Translations under genes and position numbers: made by a program
The notes under the pieces: generated by a model
Seen by the model: the letters and a program-made list of their open reading frames with translations, nothing else
Told to the model about the DNA's origin: nothing
Databases searched by the model: none
Shown here: in pieces, positions 25,997 to 36,009 of the stretch
Layout: each line of letters begins with the position of its first letter
Numbering within the stretch: the first letter of the stretch is position 1
Assembly (NCBI GenBank): GCA_947460255.1
Contig: CANHIS010000001.1
Location: forward strand, 76,113-117,995
Length of the DNA stretch: 41,883 bases
Reading direction: 5' to 3'
Origin: Bacteroidota bacterium
GTDB lineage: Bacteria > Bacteroidota > Bacteroidia > M30B66

Positions 25997-28900
25997 ATGT
26001 TGAAGAAGCACATCATATTTTGCATTCTCGCACTTATCTGCCTAACGGATTATTTGTCCGCACAAGGAAGTAATACGTGCGTTGGTGCTACAGCTTCTCA
26101 AATATCCTTACCGTTTTCAGCCAACAATCAAAGCACATGTGGCGATGTAAATGACTTTAACGGTCAAAATGCATGCGTTACCTCAACTACGGGCAATTAC
26201 TACGGTGGCCAAGATTGGCTTTACGCATTTACACCTGTTACCGATGGTTACATTACGGTCCTTCTGAACGACATTCAATCAAGCGGCTGGGCGTATCCAA
26301 CACTTTCATTATTCGATGGCTGTCCAGGAACTCCAGGTGCCTGTATGGCTTGGGCACAAGGAAGCACTTGGTCGGGTGGTGCAACATTGCTTCAACAAGT
26401 ACAGGCTGGAACCACTTATTATATCGAAGTGGATGCTTACACTTGGGGAACGTACTACGCAAATTGTTACCAGTTTGATCTTTCAATAAACTTTAGTGGA
26501 ATTGCCGTTCAGCCCAGCTGCACAAATATGAACTTCAATACAGGCAACTTAAATGGATGGTACGGCACCACAGGAAGTGCAATCACGGGTGTGGTTGGAG
26601 CAATTACACCAACTTACAATGCTACAAATCTAGGCATCGTTAACAACCGACAAACCATCATGACAGGAGGTGTGGATGCGTGTGCTGGCTTTCCAAGGGT
26701 AGATCCTACAGGTGGACCATTTTCAGTACGCCTTGGCAATAATGGCACTGGAGCCAATGCTGAACAATTGCTACAAACATTTGCTGTTAACCCATCCAAT
26801 TCTTCATTTACTTACCGATATGCTGTGGTTTTTGAAGACCCGGGTCATTCATCCGAAGAACAACCGTTTTTTAGAGCATTGCTCAGAGACCAAAACGGCG
26901 AGATTATTCCATGCTCCGATTTTATCGTTTCGGCCGCAGCGAACCTCCCAGGATTTTTCGATTCTCCTAATTGTGCAGGCGTGCGATACAAACCTTGGAG
27001 TTCAGTAAACGTTGATCTAACCAATTACCTTGGTCAAAATGTAACGGTCGAATTCACTACTGGAGATTGTAGTCAAGGTGGACATTATGGTTATGCATAT
27101 ATCGATGCAAACTGCGCTCCCTCAATCTTAGCAGAACTAGGCGATACTATTTGCCCTGGCCAATCAACCACACTTAATGCCCCTTCTGGCTACCAAAGTT
27201 ACTCTTGGTCGCCTAGCGGAAGCACTGCACAATCAATTACCGTAACTCCAGCATCGAGTACCACATACACACTTAATCTCACAGCATTTAATGGTTGCAC
27301 AAGTACATTTCAAATTCCAGTTGTTGTATCACCAGTTCCATTAGTAAGCTTCACCTTTCAAGCACCTGCCTGCGATTTGCCAGTGCTGCTTCAAAATACC
27401 TCAACAATAGCATTTGGATCAATCGTATCTCAAACTTGGTCTATTCCGAACGGAAACCCTTCCACCTCAATACAACAAGATGTAAATGTTACTTTTCCAA
27501 CAACAGGCGCAGGCACATATCCCGTAAGTTTATCAATTACCACAGATCAAGGCTGCAATGCGAGTTTAGCCCAGAACATTATAGTTCCGCCATGCGAGTT
27601 TAGAGCAACGATCACAGGCGACACAATTTGTTTGGGAAGTTGCTATACAATGACTACCAGCACCAATTATGGCGCTCCACCTTACACTTACTTATGGTCC
27701 GATGGTAGTACACAAAGTTCGTTAACTGTTTGTCCAAACTCAACTTCAATTTACACGGTTACTTTAACAGATGCAAATGGAGAAACAGCAAACGATACCG
27801 CACAAATTACGATTGCTCCAGAGGTGACATTTAATCACACCATGGAAAATCCATTGTGTGCTGGGCAATCTAATGGAAGCATTTCGGTGCAACCAATCGG
27901 ATATACACCGTTCACATTTAGCTGGAACAATGGCTCAACAAGCAGCACGCTCAACAACATTAGCGCAGGAACATTTCAACTAACTATTGAAGACCGATTT
28001 GGCTGCCCATCCGATACGACCTTCATTTTGACTCAACCCTCCGTTATAACTGCCATTGCCAGTCCGTCTGCAACATTGTGCAACCAATCGAACGGAACAA
28101 TTCAAGTATCAGCTCAAGGTGGCACACCAAGCTACACGTACAGCTTAAACAACGGAAACCTACAAACAAATAGCGACTTCTCTAATCTTCAAACAGGCAA
28201 TTATTCGATCACAATTTCAGATGCGAATAGCTGCCTAATTAATGTAAACACAGTTGTTCAATCCACAAGTTTCCCTACGGGGATGAGCCTACTTGGTGAT
28301 CAACCAACATGTGGAATCAGCAATGGCAGTATTCAACTTTCAAATATCCAAGGCGGAGTCGCACCATTTACTGTGAGTTTGAACGGAGGTTCTTCACAAA
28401 CGATTCCTAACAATGAATACACTTTCAATAATCTCAATGCTGGAAGCTTCCAAATTGCTGTTGTAGATGCCAATGGATGCGCCTTGGATTCGACAGCAGT
28501 GCTCACAATGATTAATGGACCAACAGGTTTATCTTTAGCCGTACAACCATCCACTTGTGGCCTAAACAACGGCGCCATACAAATCACACAAGTAATTGGA
28601 GGTACCCCAACATACAACTATCTAATGAATGGTTCTGCAGTTGGATCGCAAACCAATTTTTCGGCGTTGGCACAAAACACGTATTCTTTTTCGGTAATTG
28701 ATCAGAATGGTTGTTCTGTCGATACTTCAATTGTTCTTCAGGCTCTTCCAAATTTAACCTCTTCAGCTTTGGTTTTATCAAACGTAAACTGCAATGGAGG
28801 AAATGATGGCCAAGCGAGTGTTTCAATCCAATCTGGTAACCCGCCCTACAGCATAACTTGGAGCAATACGCAAGTTGGCAATACGGCAAACAACTTAATT

Positions 28901-30922
28901 GCTGGAAGCTATTCAGTACTTATAACAGATGACGTTGGGTGTTCGAATACCCATGAGATTTCAGTTATTGAACCAGACCCACTCAGCTTTGAAGTTATAA
29001 ACACCCAACCCACGTGTAACCAGAACAACGGAAGCATTCAAGTTATTGATGTAGTGGGTGGATCCGAGCCATTTAATTACTCAATCAATGGCGTAGCCTC
29101 TTCTACAGGACTTTTTTCTGAACTACTTGATACCACCTATGTGATTACGGTAACAGATAGTCTAGGGTGTTCTTCCTCAAGATCTGTTTTACTAGCCATG
29201 CCAACTGCACCAACTGCAATTAATACTTCATCAAGCGATGCATTTTGTGGTAATGCAAATGGATTGATATCACTATTAAACATCAGCAGCGGGATTGCAC
29301 CATTTGAGCTTTCTTTTCAAAATGAAAACTTTATTCCTATTACCTCATTTCCAGTGCAATTTCAAAATCTCGACAACGGGAATTATTCAATCCGAATCAG
29401 AGACGTTAATGGGTGTGAAATAGCTACAAGTCAAGCTATAGAGCAACACCCAGGCCCTTCAATTGCTGAACTTCTGATGCAACCAGCCACTTGTGACTTA
29501 AACAATGCCACAATGGAAGTTCTATCGGTTTCGGGAGGAACAGCTCCTTATTTATTCAGTTTTAACAATGCAAGTTATACGTCCATAAATATTTGGGAAA
29601 ACCTTGCTCCATCGCAACATTCGGTTGTAATTAAAGACAACAATGGATGTTTACTCGATACATTCTTAACGATTCCTGCATTGGAAAATGTAAGCGCCAA
29701 TGCATTTATCATTCAACCTGTCTCCTGTTTTGGGTATTCGGATGGTGCATTGCAAGCAGTTCCAACCTCTGGATTTTCTCCTTTTAATTTCATTTGGAAC
29801 AACGGCAATTTTGGTGAAGTCGCAGATAGCTTGTCGACAGGAACCTATTCAGTTACAGTAACTGATTTGAATGGTTGTACTAAAACCTATTCAATAAACC
29901 TTCCAAATCCAGATCCTCTTTCTATAAATGTAACTGGACCTGATTATGTTTGTGCGGGAGATGCAATAACATTGAATGCAACTGCTGAAGGAGGAACAGG
30001 TCACCTTGAAATTCAATGGCCTTTATATTCTCATGCCGAAGAAGCCATAACAATTACACTGCAAACTTCAGGGTTTATTGAGGCTCGCGTAACTGATGAA
30101 AATGGCTGCCCAGCAAGTGATTCTCAAATGGTTCAAATGCGGCAGCTTCCAGAAGGACAACTTTTGCCCGACATGGCGGAAGGTTGCGCACCAGTCTGCA
30201 TTAACTTTTCATACTTTCAAACGGCGGGCGATTCGATTCAAAACTATTTGTGGAGTTTTAATCAATCTGTTTCTGGAAGCAATAATGCGTTAAACAAACA
30301 ATGCTTTTCGTTGCCGGGATCGCCCGAAATTACATTACAAGTGATCGACATTCACGGTTGTTCGAGTGTATTAAATGCAGACGGATTGGTGCAGATTCAT
30401 CCTAATCCGGTAGCTGCATTTTCGAGAACTCCATTAGAGGCAGATATTGTAAATCCCGAATTTAGATTCTTTAATGAAAGCACTGATGCTGTGACATTTC
30501 GCTGGGGCTTTGGAGATGGAGCAATGTCCCTTCAAGAAAATCCGACACATACTTACGCCGACACAGGTAACTATGAAGTTTGTTTAAAAGTTACAAGTGG
30601 ATTCGGCTGCGTCGACTCAACCTGCGACGATTTAGACGTTGATCCATTTCCAACTGTTTACGCTCCAAACGTTTTTACTCCCAATTCGGATGGTCACAAT
30701 GAGAATTTCAAGATTGTAGTAACCTACGCAACCAAGTTTAGGTTAGAAATTTACGACCGTTGGGGCGAACTGATCCATGTCTCTACTGATCCAGACAAGG
30801 GTTGGGATGGAACCTACAAAGGCAATGAAGTTCAAGAAGATGTGTATGTATGGCGCGCCTATGTAACCAACTCAATGAATTGGAACAAGGAGCTTATTGG
30901 ACGAGTAACTGTGGTCGAATAG
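25997..30922 (+). CDS. Secreted SprB-repeat adhesin with gliding-motility (T9SS) C-terminal domain
   Basis: A 1641-residue surface protein. A signal peptide (about 1-22, MLKKH...LSAQ) is followed by a PPC-like beta domain (about 24-168) and a MAM-like or jelly-roll region (about 170-375). Then come an Ig-like domain (378-447), a PKD-like domain (448-533) and another Ig-like domain (534-612). Nine SprB-type repeats span about 617-1320. An Ig-like domain and two PKD-like domains (the second with FRWGFGDGAMSLQENPTHTY near 1500) follow. The last ~88 residues (APNVFTPNSDGHNENF...YDRWGELI...GWDGTYKGN) are the CHU_C domain used as a type B sorting signal for type IX secretion. A role in adhesion or gliding is inferred; no enzyme domain is seen. 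The stop codon directly abuts that of the convergent ftcD. Confidence 0.93.
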   Translation: MLKKHIIFCILALICLTDYLSAQGSNTCVGATASQISLPFSANNQSTCGDVNDFNGQNACVTSTTGNYYGGQDWLYAFTPVTDGYITVLLNDIQSSGWAYPTLSLFDGCPGTPGACMAWAQGSTWSGGATLLQQVQAGTTYYIEVDAYTWGTYYANCYQFDLSINFSGIAVQPSCTNMNFNTGNLNGWYGTTGSAITGVVGAITPTYNATNLGIVNNRQTIMTGGVDACAGFPRVDPTGGPFSVRLGNNGTGANAEQLLQTFAVNPSNSSFTYRYAVVFEDPGHSSEEQPFFRALLRDQNGEIIPCSDFIVSAAANLPGFFDSPNCAGVRYKPWSSVNVDLTNYLGQNVTVEFTTGDCSQGGHYGYAYIDANCAPSILAELGDTICPGQSTTLNAPSGYQSYSWSPSGSTAQSITVTPASSTTYTLNLTAFNGCTSTFQIPVVVSPVPLVSFTFQAPACDLPVLLQNTSTIAFGSIVSQTWSIPNGNPSTSIQQDVNVTFPTTGAGTYPVSLSITTDQGCNASLAQNIIVPPCEFRATITGDTICLGSCYTMTTSTNYGAPPYTYLWSDGSTQSSLTVCPNSTSIYTVTLTDANGETANDTAQITIAPEVTFNHTMENPLCAGQSNGSISVQPIGYTPFTFSWNNGSTSSTLNNISAGTFQLTIEDRFGCPSDTTFILTQPSVITAIASPSATLCNQSNGTIQVSAQGGTPSYTYSLNNGNLQTNSDFSNLQTGNYSITISDANSCLINVNTVVQSTSFPTGMSLLGDQPTCGISNGSIQLSNIQGGVAPFTVSLNGGSSQTIPNNEYTFNNLNAGSFQIAVVDANGCALDSTAVLTMINGPTGLSLAVQPSTCGLNNGAIQITQVIGGTPTYNYLMNGSAVGSQTNFSALAQNTYSFSVIDQNGCSVDTSIVLQALPNLTSSALVLSNVNCNGGNDGQASVSIQSGNPPYSITWSNTQVGNTANNLIAGSYSVLITDDVGCSNTHEISVIEPDPLSFEVINTQPTCNQNNGSIQVIDVVGGSEPFNYSINGVASSTGLFSELLDTTYVITVTDSLGCSSSRSVLLAMPTAPTAINTSSSDAFCGNANGLISLLNISSGIAPFELSFQNENFIPITSFPVQFQNLDNGNYSIRIRDVNGCEIATSQAIEQHPGPSIAELLMQPATCDLNNATMEVLSVSGGTAPYLFSFNNASYTSINIWENLAPSQHSVVIKDNNGCLLDTFLTIPALENVSANAFIIQPVSCFGYSDGALQAVPTSGFSPFNFIWNNGNFGEVADSLSTGTYSVTVTDLNGCTKTYSINLPNPDPLSINVTGPDYVCAGDAITLNATAEGGTGHLEIQWPLYSHAEEAITITLQTSGFIEARVTDENGCPASDSQMVQMRQLPEGQLLPDMAEGCAPVCINFSYFQTAGDSIQNYLWSFNQSVSGSNNALNKQCFSLPGSPEITLQVIDIHGCSSVLNADGLVQIHPNPVAAFSRTPLEADIVNPEFRFFNESTDAVTFRWGFGDGAMSLQENPTHTYADTGNYEVCLKVTSGFGCVDSTCDDLDVDPFPTVYAPNVFTPNSDGHNENFKIVVTYATKFRLEIYDRWGELIHVSTDPDKGWDGTYKGNEVQEDVYVWRAYVTNSMNWNKELIGRVTVVE
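27845..29935 (+). repeat. Nine tandem SprB-type repeats with period-four organisation
   Basis: Protein-level repeats, each opening with a Cys then NG and closing with a D-x-N/x-GC motif. Opening Cys positions are 621, 695, 772, 854, 932, 1007, 1084, 1166 and 1244. Spacings are 74, 77, 82, 78, then 75, 77, 82, 78. Repeats 1, 5 and 9 share the F/I-x-W-N/S-N form; the others share Y-x-x-N and a GG-x-x-P/Y core. The array thus reads A-BBB-A-BBB-A. Confidence 0.85.
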
Positions 30923-32614
30923 TTAAGCCTTAGCAATTACTTGATGCACTATGGCAAGGACTTCAGACTCTTTTTGATTGGTCTTTTCGACCAATTCATC
31001 GCAAGCACGAAGTATTCTTTCCACATAAACTTTGTCATCGTAACCGGCACAATTAATCTTCACGTTTAGCCACGCACCCATTACAGCTGTTCGCGCGCAT
31101 AGTGCTCCAACACCAGCATCCGAAACCGAATTTGGATTCCCTTTCAGGGCCATTTCACAAATAACGTCCATCGAATCGAAGGCCAATTGCATCACCCTGA
31201 AAGGCGTTTCAATTGCATGTAAAGTGGCAGCTTGGATAGCCGATTTGCGGATCAACTTTTCTTCTGGAGAACTATTGGCCAAACCAAATGCATCCATGAT
31301 TTTATTGAACGCACGGGTATCTTCGTCCACCATTTTCAACAACTCCTTTTGAAACTTCGCGGCATTTTCAGCCACATCGGAAAACTCCTTCCAGCGTGAA
31401 TCCCAACCACGTTTATGTGAGCTCAAGTTGGCAACCATTCCCGCCAGAGCGATTCCTAAAGATCCAACATAGGCAGCGATTGATCCTCCTCCAGGAGCCG
31501 GCGATTCTGAAGCCGTTTCTTCAACGAATGCCTTTAGACTCATGCTTACCAGTTTTTCGCTGGCAGCATCTTGAAGTAGATATTCAATGATGCGGTTTTC
31601 TGGCTCAAATGGACCTAACTCATCGAGCCCCATTGACTTTACAGCAATTTTTATAAGTTCCTTTTCGGAAACACCTGTTGAACGATGTTGCTTTTCAAGA
31701 AAATACTTGCCCGCGTCGAGCATACATTGCAAAGGAATCAAACCAACCAGCTCAGAACCAGTAACTCTAATTCCGCGCGCATCTGCTTTTTTACACACTT
31801 CATCAAAAGCAACGTGAACAGGAGTTGCCCGAATGTTTGTGAGGTTCATTGATATTTGTGCAACGCCATATTCTTCAATAAACCAACCGATCGCCTTTAC
31901 TGCCTTCAGTGTTCCGGGAATGTTTACAGGATTGCCTTCAGCATCCTTCACAATTTTACCCGTTACTGGATCACCGTCTCTTAAAACCCTTCCGCGTTCG
32001 CGCACATCAAATGCAATTGAATTGGCTCTTCTAACCGAAGTAGTATTCAGGTTCACATTGTAGGCAATCAAGAAATCGCGCGCTCCAATTACAGTTGCAC
32101 CAGCTTTAACATGCATTTCTGACGGACCAAAATCTGGCCTCCATTCTGGAAGATGGATCTTCTTGAAAAAGCCTTCATATTCGCCTGCACGAATTTCACT
32201 TAGGTTATTTCGACCTTCAATTATTGCAGCAGCTTCATATAAATAAACCGGAATCGAGAGGCTATCACCTACTCTTTTGGCCAATTTTCTTGCGTACTCT
32301 GCAGTTTCTTCCATGCTAATACCCGCAACAGGAATAAGCGGGCAAACATCGGTAGCTCCCATTCGGGGATGTTCTCCCTTGTGTTTACTCATATCGATGA
32401 TCTCCGAAGCCTTCTTGATGGCAAGAAAAGCAGCATCTATAACTGGGCCGGGTTCGCCTACGAAAGTGACTACCGTTCTGTTGGTTGCTTTTCCGGGATC
32501 GACGTTTAACAAACGAACGCCTTCAACAGATTCAATTTCGTCGGTTATCTGCTTAATAATATTGAGATTAACGCCTTCTGAAAAATTCGGAACACATTCT
32601 ATGAGTTGTTGCAC
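30923..32614 (-). CDS. ftcD: Bifunctional glutamate formimidoyltransferase / formimidoyltetrahydrofolate cyclodeaminase
   Basis: Moves the formimino group of formiminoglutamate (a histidine breakdown product) to tetrahydrofolate, then releases ammonia to give methenyl-THF. The N-terminal transferase part starts QQLIECVPNFSEGVN and contains KGEHPRMGATDVCPL. The C-terminal cyclodeaminase part contains ESPAPGGGSIAAYVGSLG and the helical NPNSVSDAGVGALCA region. The GTG at 32614 is chosen (563 residues): it gives the family N-terminus and lies 19 bases after a perfect -7 element. The frame continues upstream only to a TTG at 32656, which would sit before that promoter. No hut genes are nearby. It converges on the adhesin gene with no base between the stop codons. 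Confidence 0.93.
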   Translation of the reverse strand: MQQLIECVPNFSEGVNLNIIKQITDEIESVEGVRLLNVDPGKATNRTVVTFVGEPGPVIDAAFLAIKKASEIIDMSKHKGEHPRMGATDVCPLIPVAGISMEETAEYARKLAKRVGDSLSIPVYLYEAAAIIEGRNNLSEIRAGEYEGFFKKIHLPEWRPDFGPSEMHVKAGATVIGARDFLIAYNVNLNTTSVRRANSIAFDVRERGRVLRDGDPVTGKIVKDAEGNPVNIPGTLKAVKAIGWFIEEYGVAQISMNLTNIRATPVHVAFDEVCKKADARGIRVTGSELVGLIPLQCMLDAGKYFLEKQHRSTGVSEKELIKIAVKSMGLDELGPFEPENRIIEYLLQDAASEKLVSMSLKAFVEETASESPAPGGGSIAAYVGSLGIALAGMVANLSSHKRGWDSRWKEFSDVAENAAKFQKELLKMVDEDTRAFNKIMDAFGLANSSPEEKLIRKSAIQAATLHAIETPFRVMQLAFDSMDVICEMALKGNPNSVSDAGVGALCARTAVMGAWLNVKINCAGYDDKVYVERILRACDELVEKTNQKESEVLAIVHQVIAKA

Positions 32615-32633
32615 GGCTGAAATTTTGGAAATG

Positions 32634-32641
32634 CAAACGTA
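32634..32641 (-). promoter_or_regulatory. Putative -7 element for ftcD
   Basis: TACGTTTG on the minus strand is an exact TAnnTTTG match, 19 bases upstream of the GTG at 32614. It argues for the GTG start over the TTG at 32656. Confidence 0.45.
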
Positions 32642-32710
32642 ATAAGAATGGATCAAATGAGATAATTCTCACAATTCTATAGATCAATTCCTTTGAAAAG
32701 CTTTTGAAAA

Positions 32711-35188
32711 CTACTTCATTGGTCGCCCCTTTGCCACTGGAACCGCACTTAAAGGATCGTCGGGCCATGCATGTTTTGGGTATCGACGTTTAAGTTCCTT
32801 TTTTACTTCGAAATACGTATTGTTCCAAAAACTCCGCAAATCGCTCGTCACCTGAACAGGCTTATAACCGGGCGACAATAAGTGAAGTACTACCGATGTT
32901 TTGCCATTGTTGATTTTCGGCGTATCAGTCATCCCGAAAAGTTCTTGAAGTCGAACAGCCAAAATCGGAATTCCACCATTCATCAAGTACTCAATTTTGA
33001 TAGTAGAGCCAGTTGGAACAGCCATTTTCTCAGGAGCCAATTGGTTGATTTGTTGCTGAAAATCCCAGCCTAAAAAAGCCAATAACGCATCTTTCAAAAG
33101 GATTCGCTTTAAATCATCGGATTTTTTAACGTTTCCATAGTAACTGCCCAACCATGAATGATTGTTTTCGAGCAATGCTTCAGTTGAAACGTCGGGCCAT
33201 TCTTGGTCGGGATTCCACTTTTTCAAGGAAGAAATCCTGCACTGCAACTGATGGAACGATGCTTCAAAATCAAGAAGTTGAAGCCCTTCCTTTTTCACAG
33301 CTTTAGAAATAGCAATTGAAATCAGTTCGGGATTTGGATTTGGAAGTGGCTTTGATTGCAAGACTATGGATCCGATTCTAAGATCTTTGGTAGCCACGAT
33401 TCCTCCTTTGTGGGTGTCCCAAGTAAGAATTTCCCTTTCAACCACCAGTGGAAGCAAGTCTTTCGGATTTAAAGGCGCTGCCATAAAAATCTTTCCTAGT
33501 CCTTCGCGCATATCCATGTGAGCTACGGCCAACCAAGGCTCATGGGCCAAACTGTCTTGATACGACGCCTGTGCTAACTTTCCATTGGCAAGCTGAAACT
33601 GTGCATTATTTCCAGGTCGAGCAGACGCAATTCGTTCAGGATAGGCATAAGCTAGGAGCAAGCCCGTTTCGAAGGGATCAACCGATGCATTGCTTTCTTG
33701 AATTCCTAACATGCGTCGATAATTCTCTGCAATTTTCGCAATTCTGGTTAGCCGTTTACCAATAGAGTTACGGCTTCTGTCGCGCCTCAATACTTCAACT
33801 CTCAAGTTGATATCAATTCCTGAATCCTTTCCAAGCGGGTCACGCTCTTCCAAAACTGCAGCGATATCTGTTGCTAATTGACGCGCTTCATCACTTTTCG
33901 CCATCAACAGCATATGCGCAATGCGAGGATGACAAGCCAATCGATGTAAATCTTTTCCATGAGAAGTAATTTTACCTTCATCGAGAGCTGAAAGCTGATG
34001 TAGCGTCTCAGAACCACTTAAAACTGACGCTTTGGGCGGTTCGGTAAGCCAAGTTAACGACGAAATATCTTTCACTCCCCAATGCGCCATGTCTAACATT
34101 AGAGACGTGAGGTCTGCCTCCAAAATTTCGGGCATTCGGTGATCGGCTAGGCGCTGATGATCTGCCATCGACCACATTCGGTAACAAACGCCAGCACTTA
34201 AACGACCAGCACGACCAGCTCTTTGATCGGCAGAATCTTTTGAAATGGTTACCGTTTGCAGCTTCGATAATCCTGATGCTGGATCGAATTTAGAGATCTT
34301 TCCAAAGCCAGTATCCACAACAATCTTCACACCTTCAATAGTTAAAGAGGTTTCTGCAATGGATGTGGCCAATACAACTTTCCGCTTCCCATTTTTATTG
34401 GGCATTATTGCCGCATATTGCTGATTGGGTGGCAATTGCCCAAACAACGGATGAATTGAAAAACTCGGAAGTGCTTTCTCGAGAATCTCGGCACATTTTC
34501 GAATTTCCCCTTCCCCGGGGAGAAAAACCAGCGTGTCTCCATCATTTTCTTGAACTGCTGAAACAACGGTTCTTGCAGTGGTTTCGGGTAAGAACATTTC
34601 ATCTGTTGGCCCAACATAACGGATTTCAACTGGATACTGCCGACCTTTACTTTCGATGATTGGCGCATCTAGCAGACTGCTCAACTTAGGAAGATTCAAA
34701 GTAGCCGACATAATGAGGATTCTCAAGTCCTGCCGAAGTACAGTTTGAGTTTCTCGACAAAGTGCGAGTGCTAAATCTGCATGCAAACTCCGTTCATGAA
34801 ATTCATCGAAAATCACCATTCCTACGCCTTCAAGCGCATTGTCGGATTGTAACATTCTCGTTAGAATACCTTCTGTGAGAACCTCAATCTTGGTTTGTGC
34901 ACTTACCTTGCTTTCAAAACGCACACGATACCCGATGGTTTGCCCCAGCTCGTCGCCATGCAGTTGAGCCATTCTTTGTGCGATGGTTCGTGCGGCAAGC
35001 CGGCGAGGTTCGAGCATAAGAATTTTCTGATCGCCAAGCCAAGGTTGATTGAGCAATGTGAGTGGCAACAGTGTGCTTTTACCAGCTCCAGGAGGTGCGG
35101 TAACAATCAATGTTTGCCTAACTTGAAGCGAGCGCTGAACTTCTTCAATGATGTCTTGAACGGGGAGATGTTGAGAATCTGAATGCAA
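32711..35188 (-). CDS. hrpB: ATP-dependent helicase HrpB
   Basis: DExH-box helicase of the HrpB family, 825 residues, typical length. Walker A is APPGAGKS (31-38), motif II is DEFH (128-131), SATLN lies near residue 160, and the DTGFGKISKFDPASGLSKLQ/QRAGRAGR region near 290-330 is motif V-VI. A helicase-associated domain and the HrpB-specific C-terminal domain follow (ending near KHAWPDDP). The role in bacteria is poorly defined; RNA metabolism is assumed. The only available start is TTG at 35188: no in-frame ATG or GTG exists between the upstream stop and the Walker A motif. It lies 77 bases downstream of the TylF-type gene and 96 bases upstream of the ftcD GTG. Confidence 0.94.
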   Translation of the reverse strand: MHSDSQHLPVQDIIEEVQRSLQVRQTLIVTAPPGAGKSTLLPLTLLNQPWLGDQKILMLEPRRLAARTIAQRMAQLHGDELGQTIGYRVRFESKVSAQTKIEVLTEGILTRMLQSDNALEGVGMVIFDEFHERSLHADLALALCRETQTVLRQDLRILIMSATLNLPKLSSLLDAPIIESKGRQYPVEIRYVGPTDEMFLPETTARTVVSAVQENDGDTLVFLPGEGEIRKCAEILEKALPSFSIHPLFGQLPPNQQYAAIMPNKNGKRKVVLATSIAETSLTIEGVKIVVDTGFGKISKFDPASGLSKLQTVTISKDSADQRAGRAGRLSAGVCYRMWSMADHQRLADHRMPEILEADLTSLMLDMAHWGVKDISSLTWLTEPPKASVLSGSETLHQLSALDEGKITSHGKDLHRLACHPRIAHMLLMAKSDEARQLATDIAAVLEERDPLGKDSGIDINLRVEVLRRDRSRNSIGKRLTRIAKIAENYRRMLGIQESNASVDPFETGLLLAYAYPERIASARPGNNAQFQLANGKLAQASYQDSLAHEPWLAVAHMDMREGLGKIFMAAPLNPKDLLPLVVEREILTWDTHKGGIVATKDLRIGSIVLQSKPLPNPNPELISIAISKAVKKEGLQLLDFEASFHQLQCRISSLKKWNPDQEWPDVSTEALLENNHSWLGSYYGNVKKSDDLKRILLKDALLAFLGWDFQQQINQLAPEKMAVPTGSTIKIEYLMNGGIPILAVRLQELFGMTDTPKINNGKTSVVLHLLSPGYKPVQVTSDLRSFWNNTYFEVKKELKRRYPKHAWPDDPLSAVPVAKGRPMK

Positions 35189-35265
35189 GGGAAAATGATG
35201 AGCGCTGCAAGTTAATTAACGTTCCACATTGGCTTGGAAAGTTCCCTTGTTTGGCGAAAGTTCGG

Positions 35266-36006
35266 TTATGCTTTTTGGATGTAATACTTGATGTAATTGT
35301 CTCTTTCAATCCTAATTGGCTTCTCTGGTTTGTTGGCAAAAAAGCCATCAATTGCCTCAGTTGCAATGGTGTAAATTGGATCGAGATACTCATCAAACAA
35401 AATAAACCCACCTTTATTTAGTCTCGGATAGAAGAACTCCAAACAGGTGATGTATGAGCTTGCAAGATCGCAATCTAAATGCACAAAACTGTATGAGTGG
35501 TTATTGTAGGCAGGTAAACTATTCTCGAAATATCCTTTAACCAAATGAAGATTTTGGGTATTTGTGCGGGTGAGCTTCAGTTTTTCTTTAATCAATGAAA
35601 CAGAAGTTTGCTGAAACATCTCGGTTTCTAAATCAATGTGACCAGTTGTATCCTTTTCACTTTCAACAGTTGCAGCTTCTCCAAAGCCTTCAAAGGAATC
35701 GAATCCATAAATTTCTCTTGGATCTTCGAGCTTATTCATCATGTAGGTAACTGGCACAAGCGTAGCGCCTTGAAAAACTCCGCACTCTGCAATATCACCT
35801 TTCACCTGTTTGGATGCTTGCAACAAATGCATGATAATATTTATGTTGGCACTTCCACCATTGCTTGGACTTTCAAATGACTTCACACGGTTAGGTAATT
35901 TCACATTGTATATTCTTCCTAACCAATAATTCCAATTTGGAAGATCGATGTTTTGAGCTAAAGGCCTCAAGCATACTGCAAGGATGCTCTTTATTTGTTT
36001 CCGCAT
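35266..36006 (-). CDS. TylF/MycF-type O-methyltransferase
   Basis: SAM-dependent methyltransferase of 246 residues, TylF family (macrocin O-methyltransferase). The SAM loop GDIAECGVFQGATL is at 70-83, an IYGFDSFEGFGE segment lies near 108, and FVHLDCDLASSY near 175 supplies the acidic metal and substrate residues. GGFILFDEYLDP follows near 202. Members methylate sugar hydroxyls in antibiotics and surface glycans. As the last gene of the leftward operon glycosyltransferase-amidotransferase-methyltransferase-TylF (3 bases after the previous gene), it probably O-methylates a glycan residue. Confidence 0.88.
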   Translation of the reverse strand: MRKQIKSILAVCLRPLAQNIDLPNWNYWLGRIYNVKLPNRVKSFESPSNGGSANINIIMHLLQASKQVKGDIAECGVFQGATLVPVTYMMNKLEDPREIYGFDSFEGFGEAATVESEKDTTGHIDLETEMFQQTSVSLIKEKLKLTRTNTQNLHLVKGYFENSLPAYNNHSYSFVHLDCDLASSYITCLEFFYPRLNKGGFILFDEYLDPIYTIATEAIDGFFANKPEKPIRIERDNYIKYYIQKA

Positions 36007-36009
36007 GAT

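Noticed and set aside
27845-29935. Possible DNA-level tandem repeat or CRISPR-like array
   Set aside because: The periodicity is at protein level only; the nucleotide sequences of the units differ widely and there are no identical repeats or spacers.
32615-32656. TTG start of ftcD, 14 residues longer
   Set aside because: It would lie upstream of the -7 element, and family members begin close to QLIECVPNFSEG.
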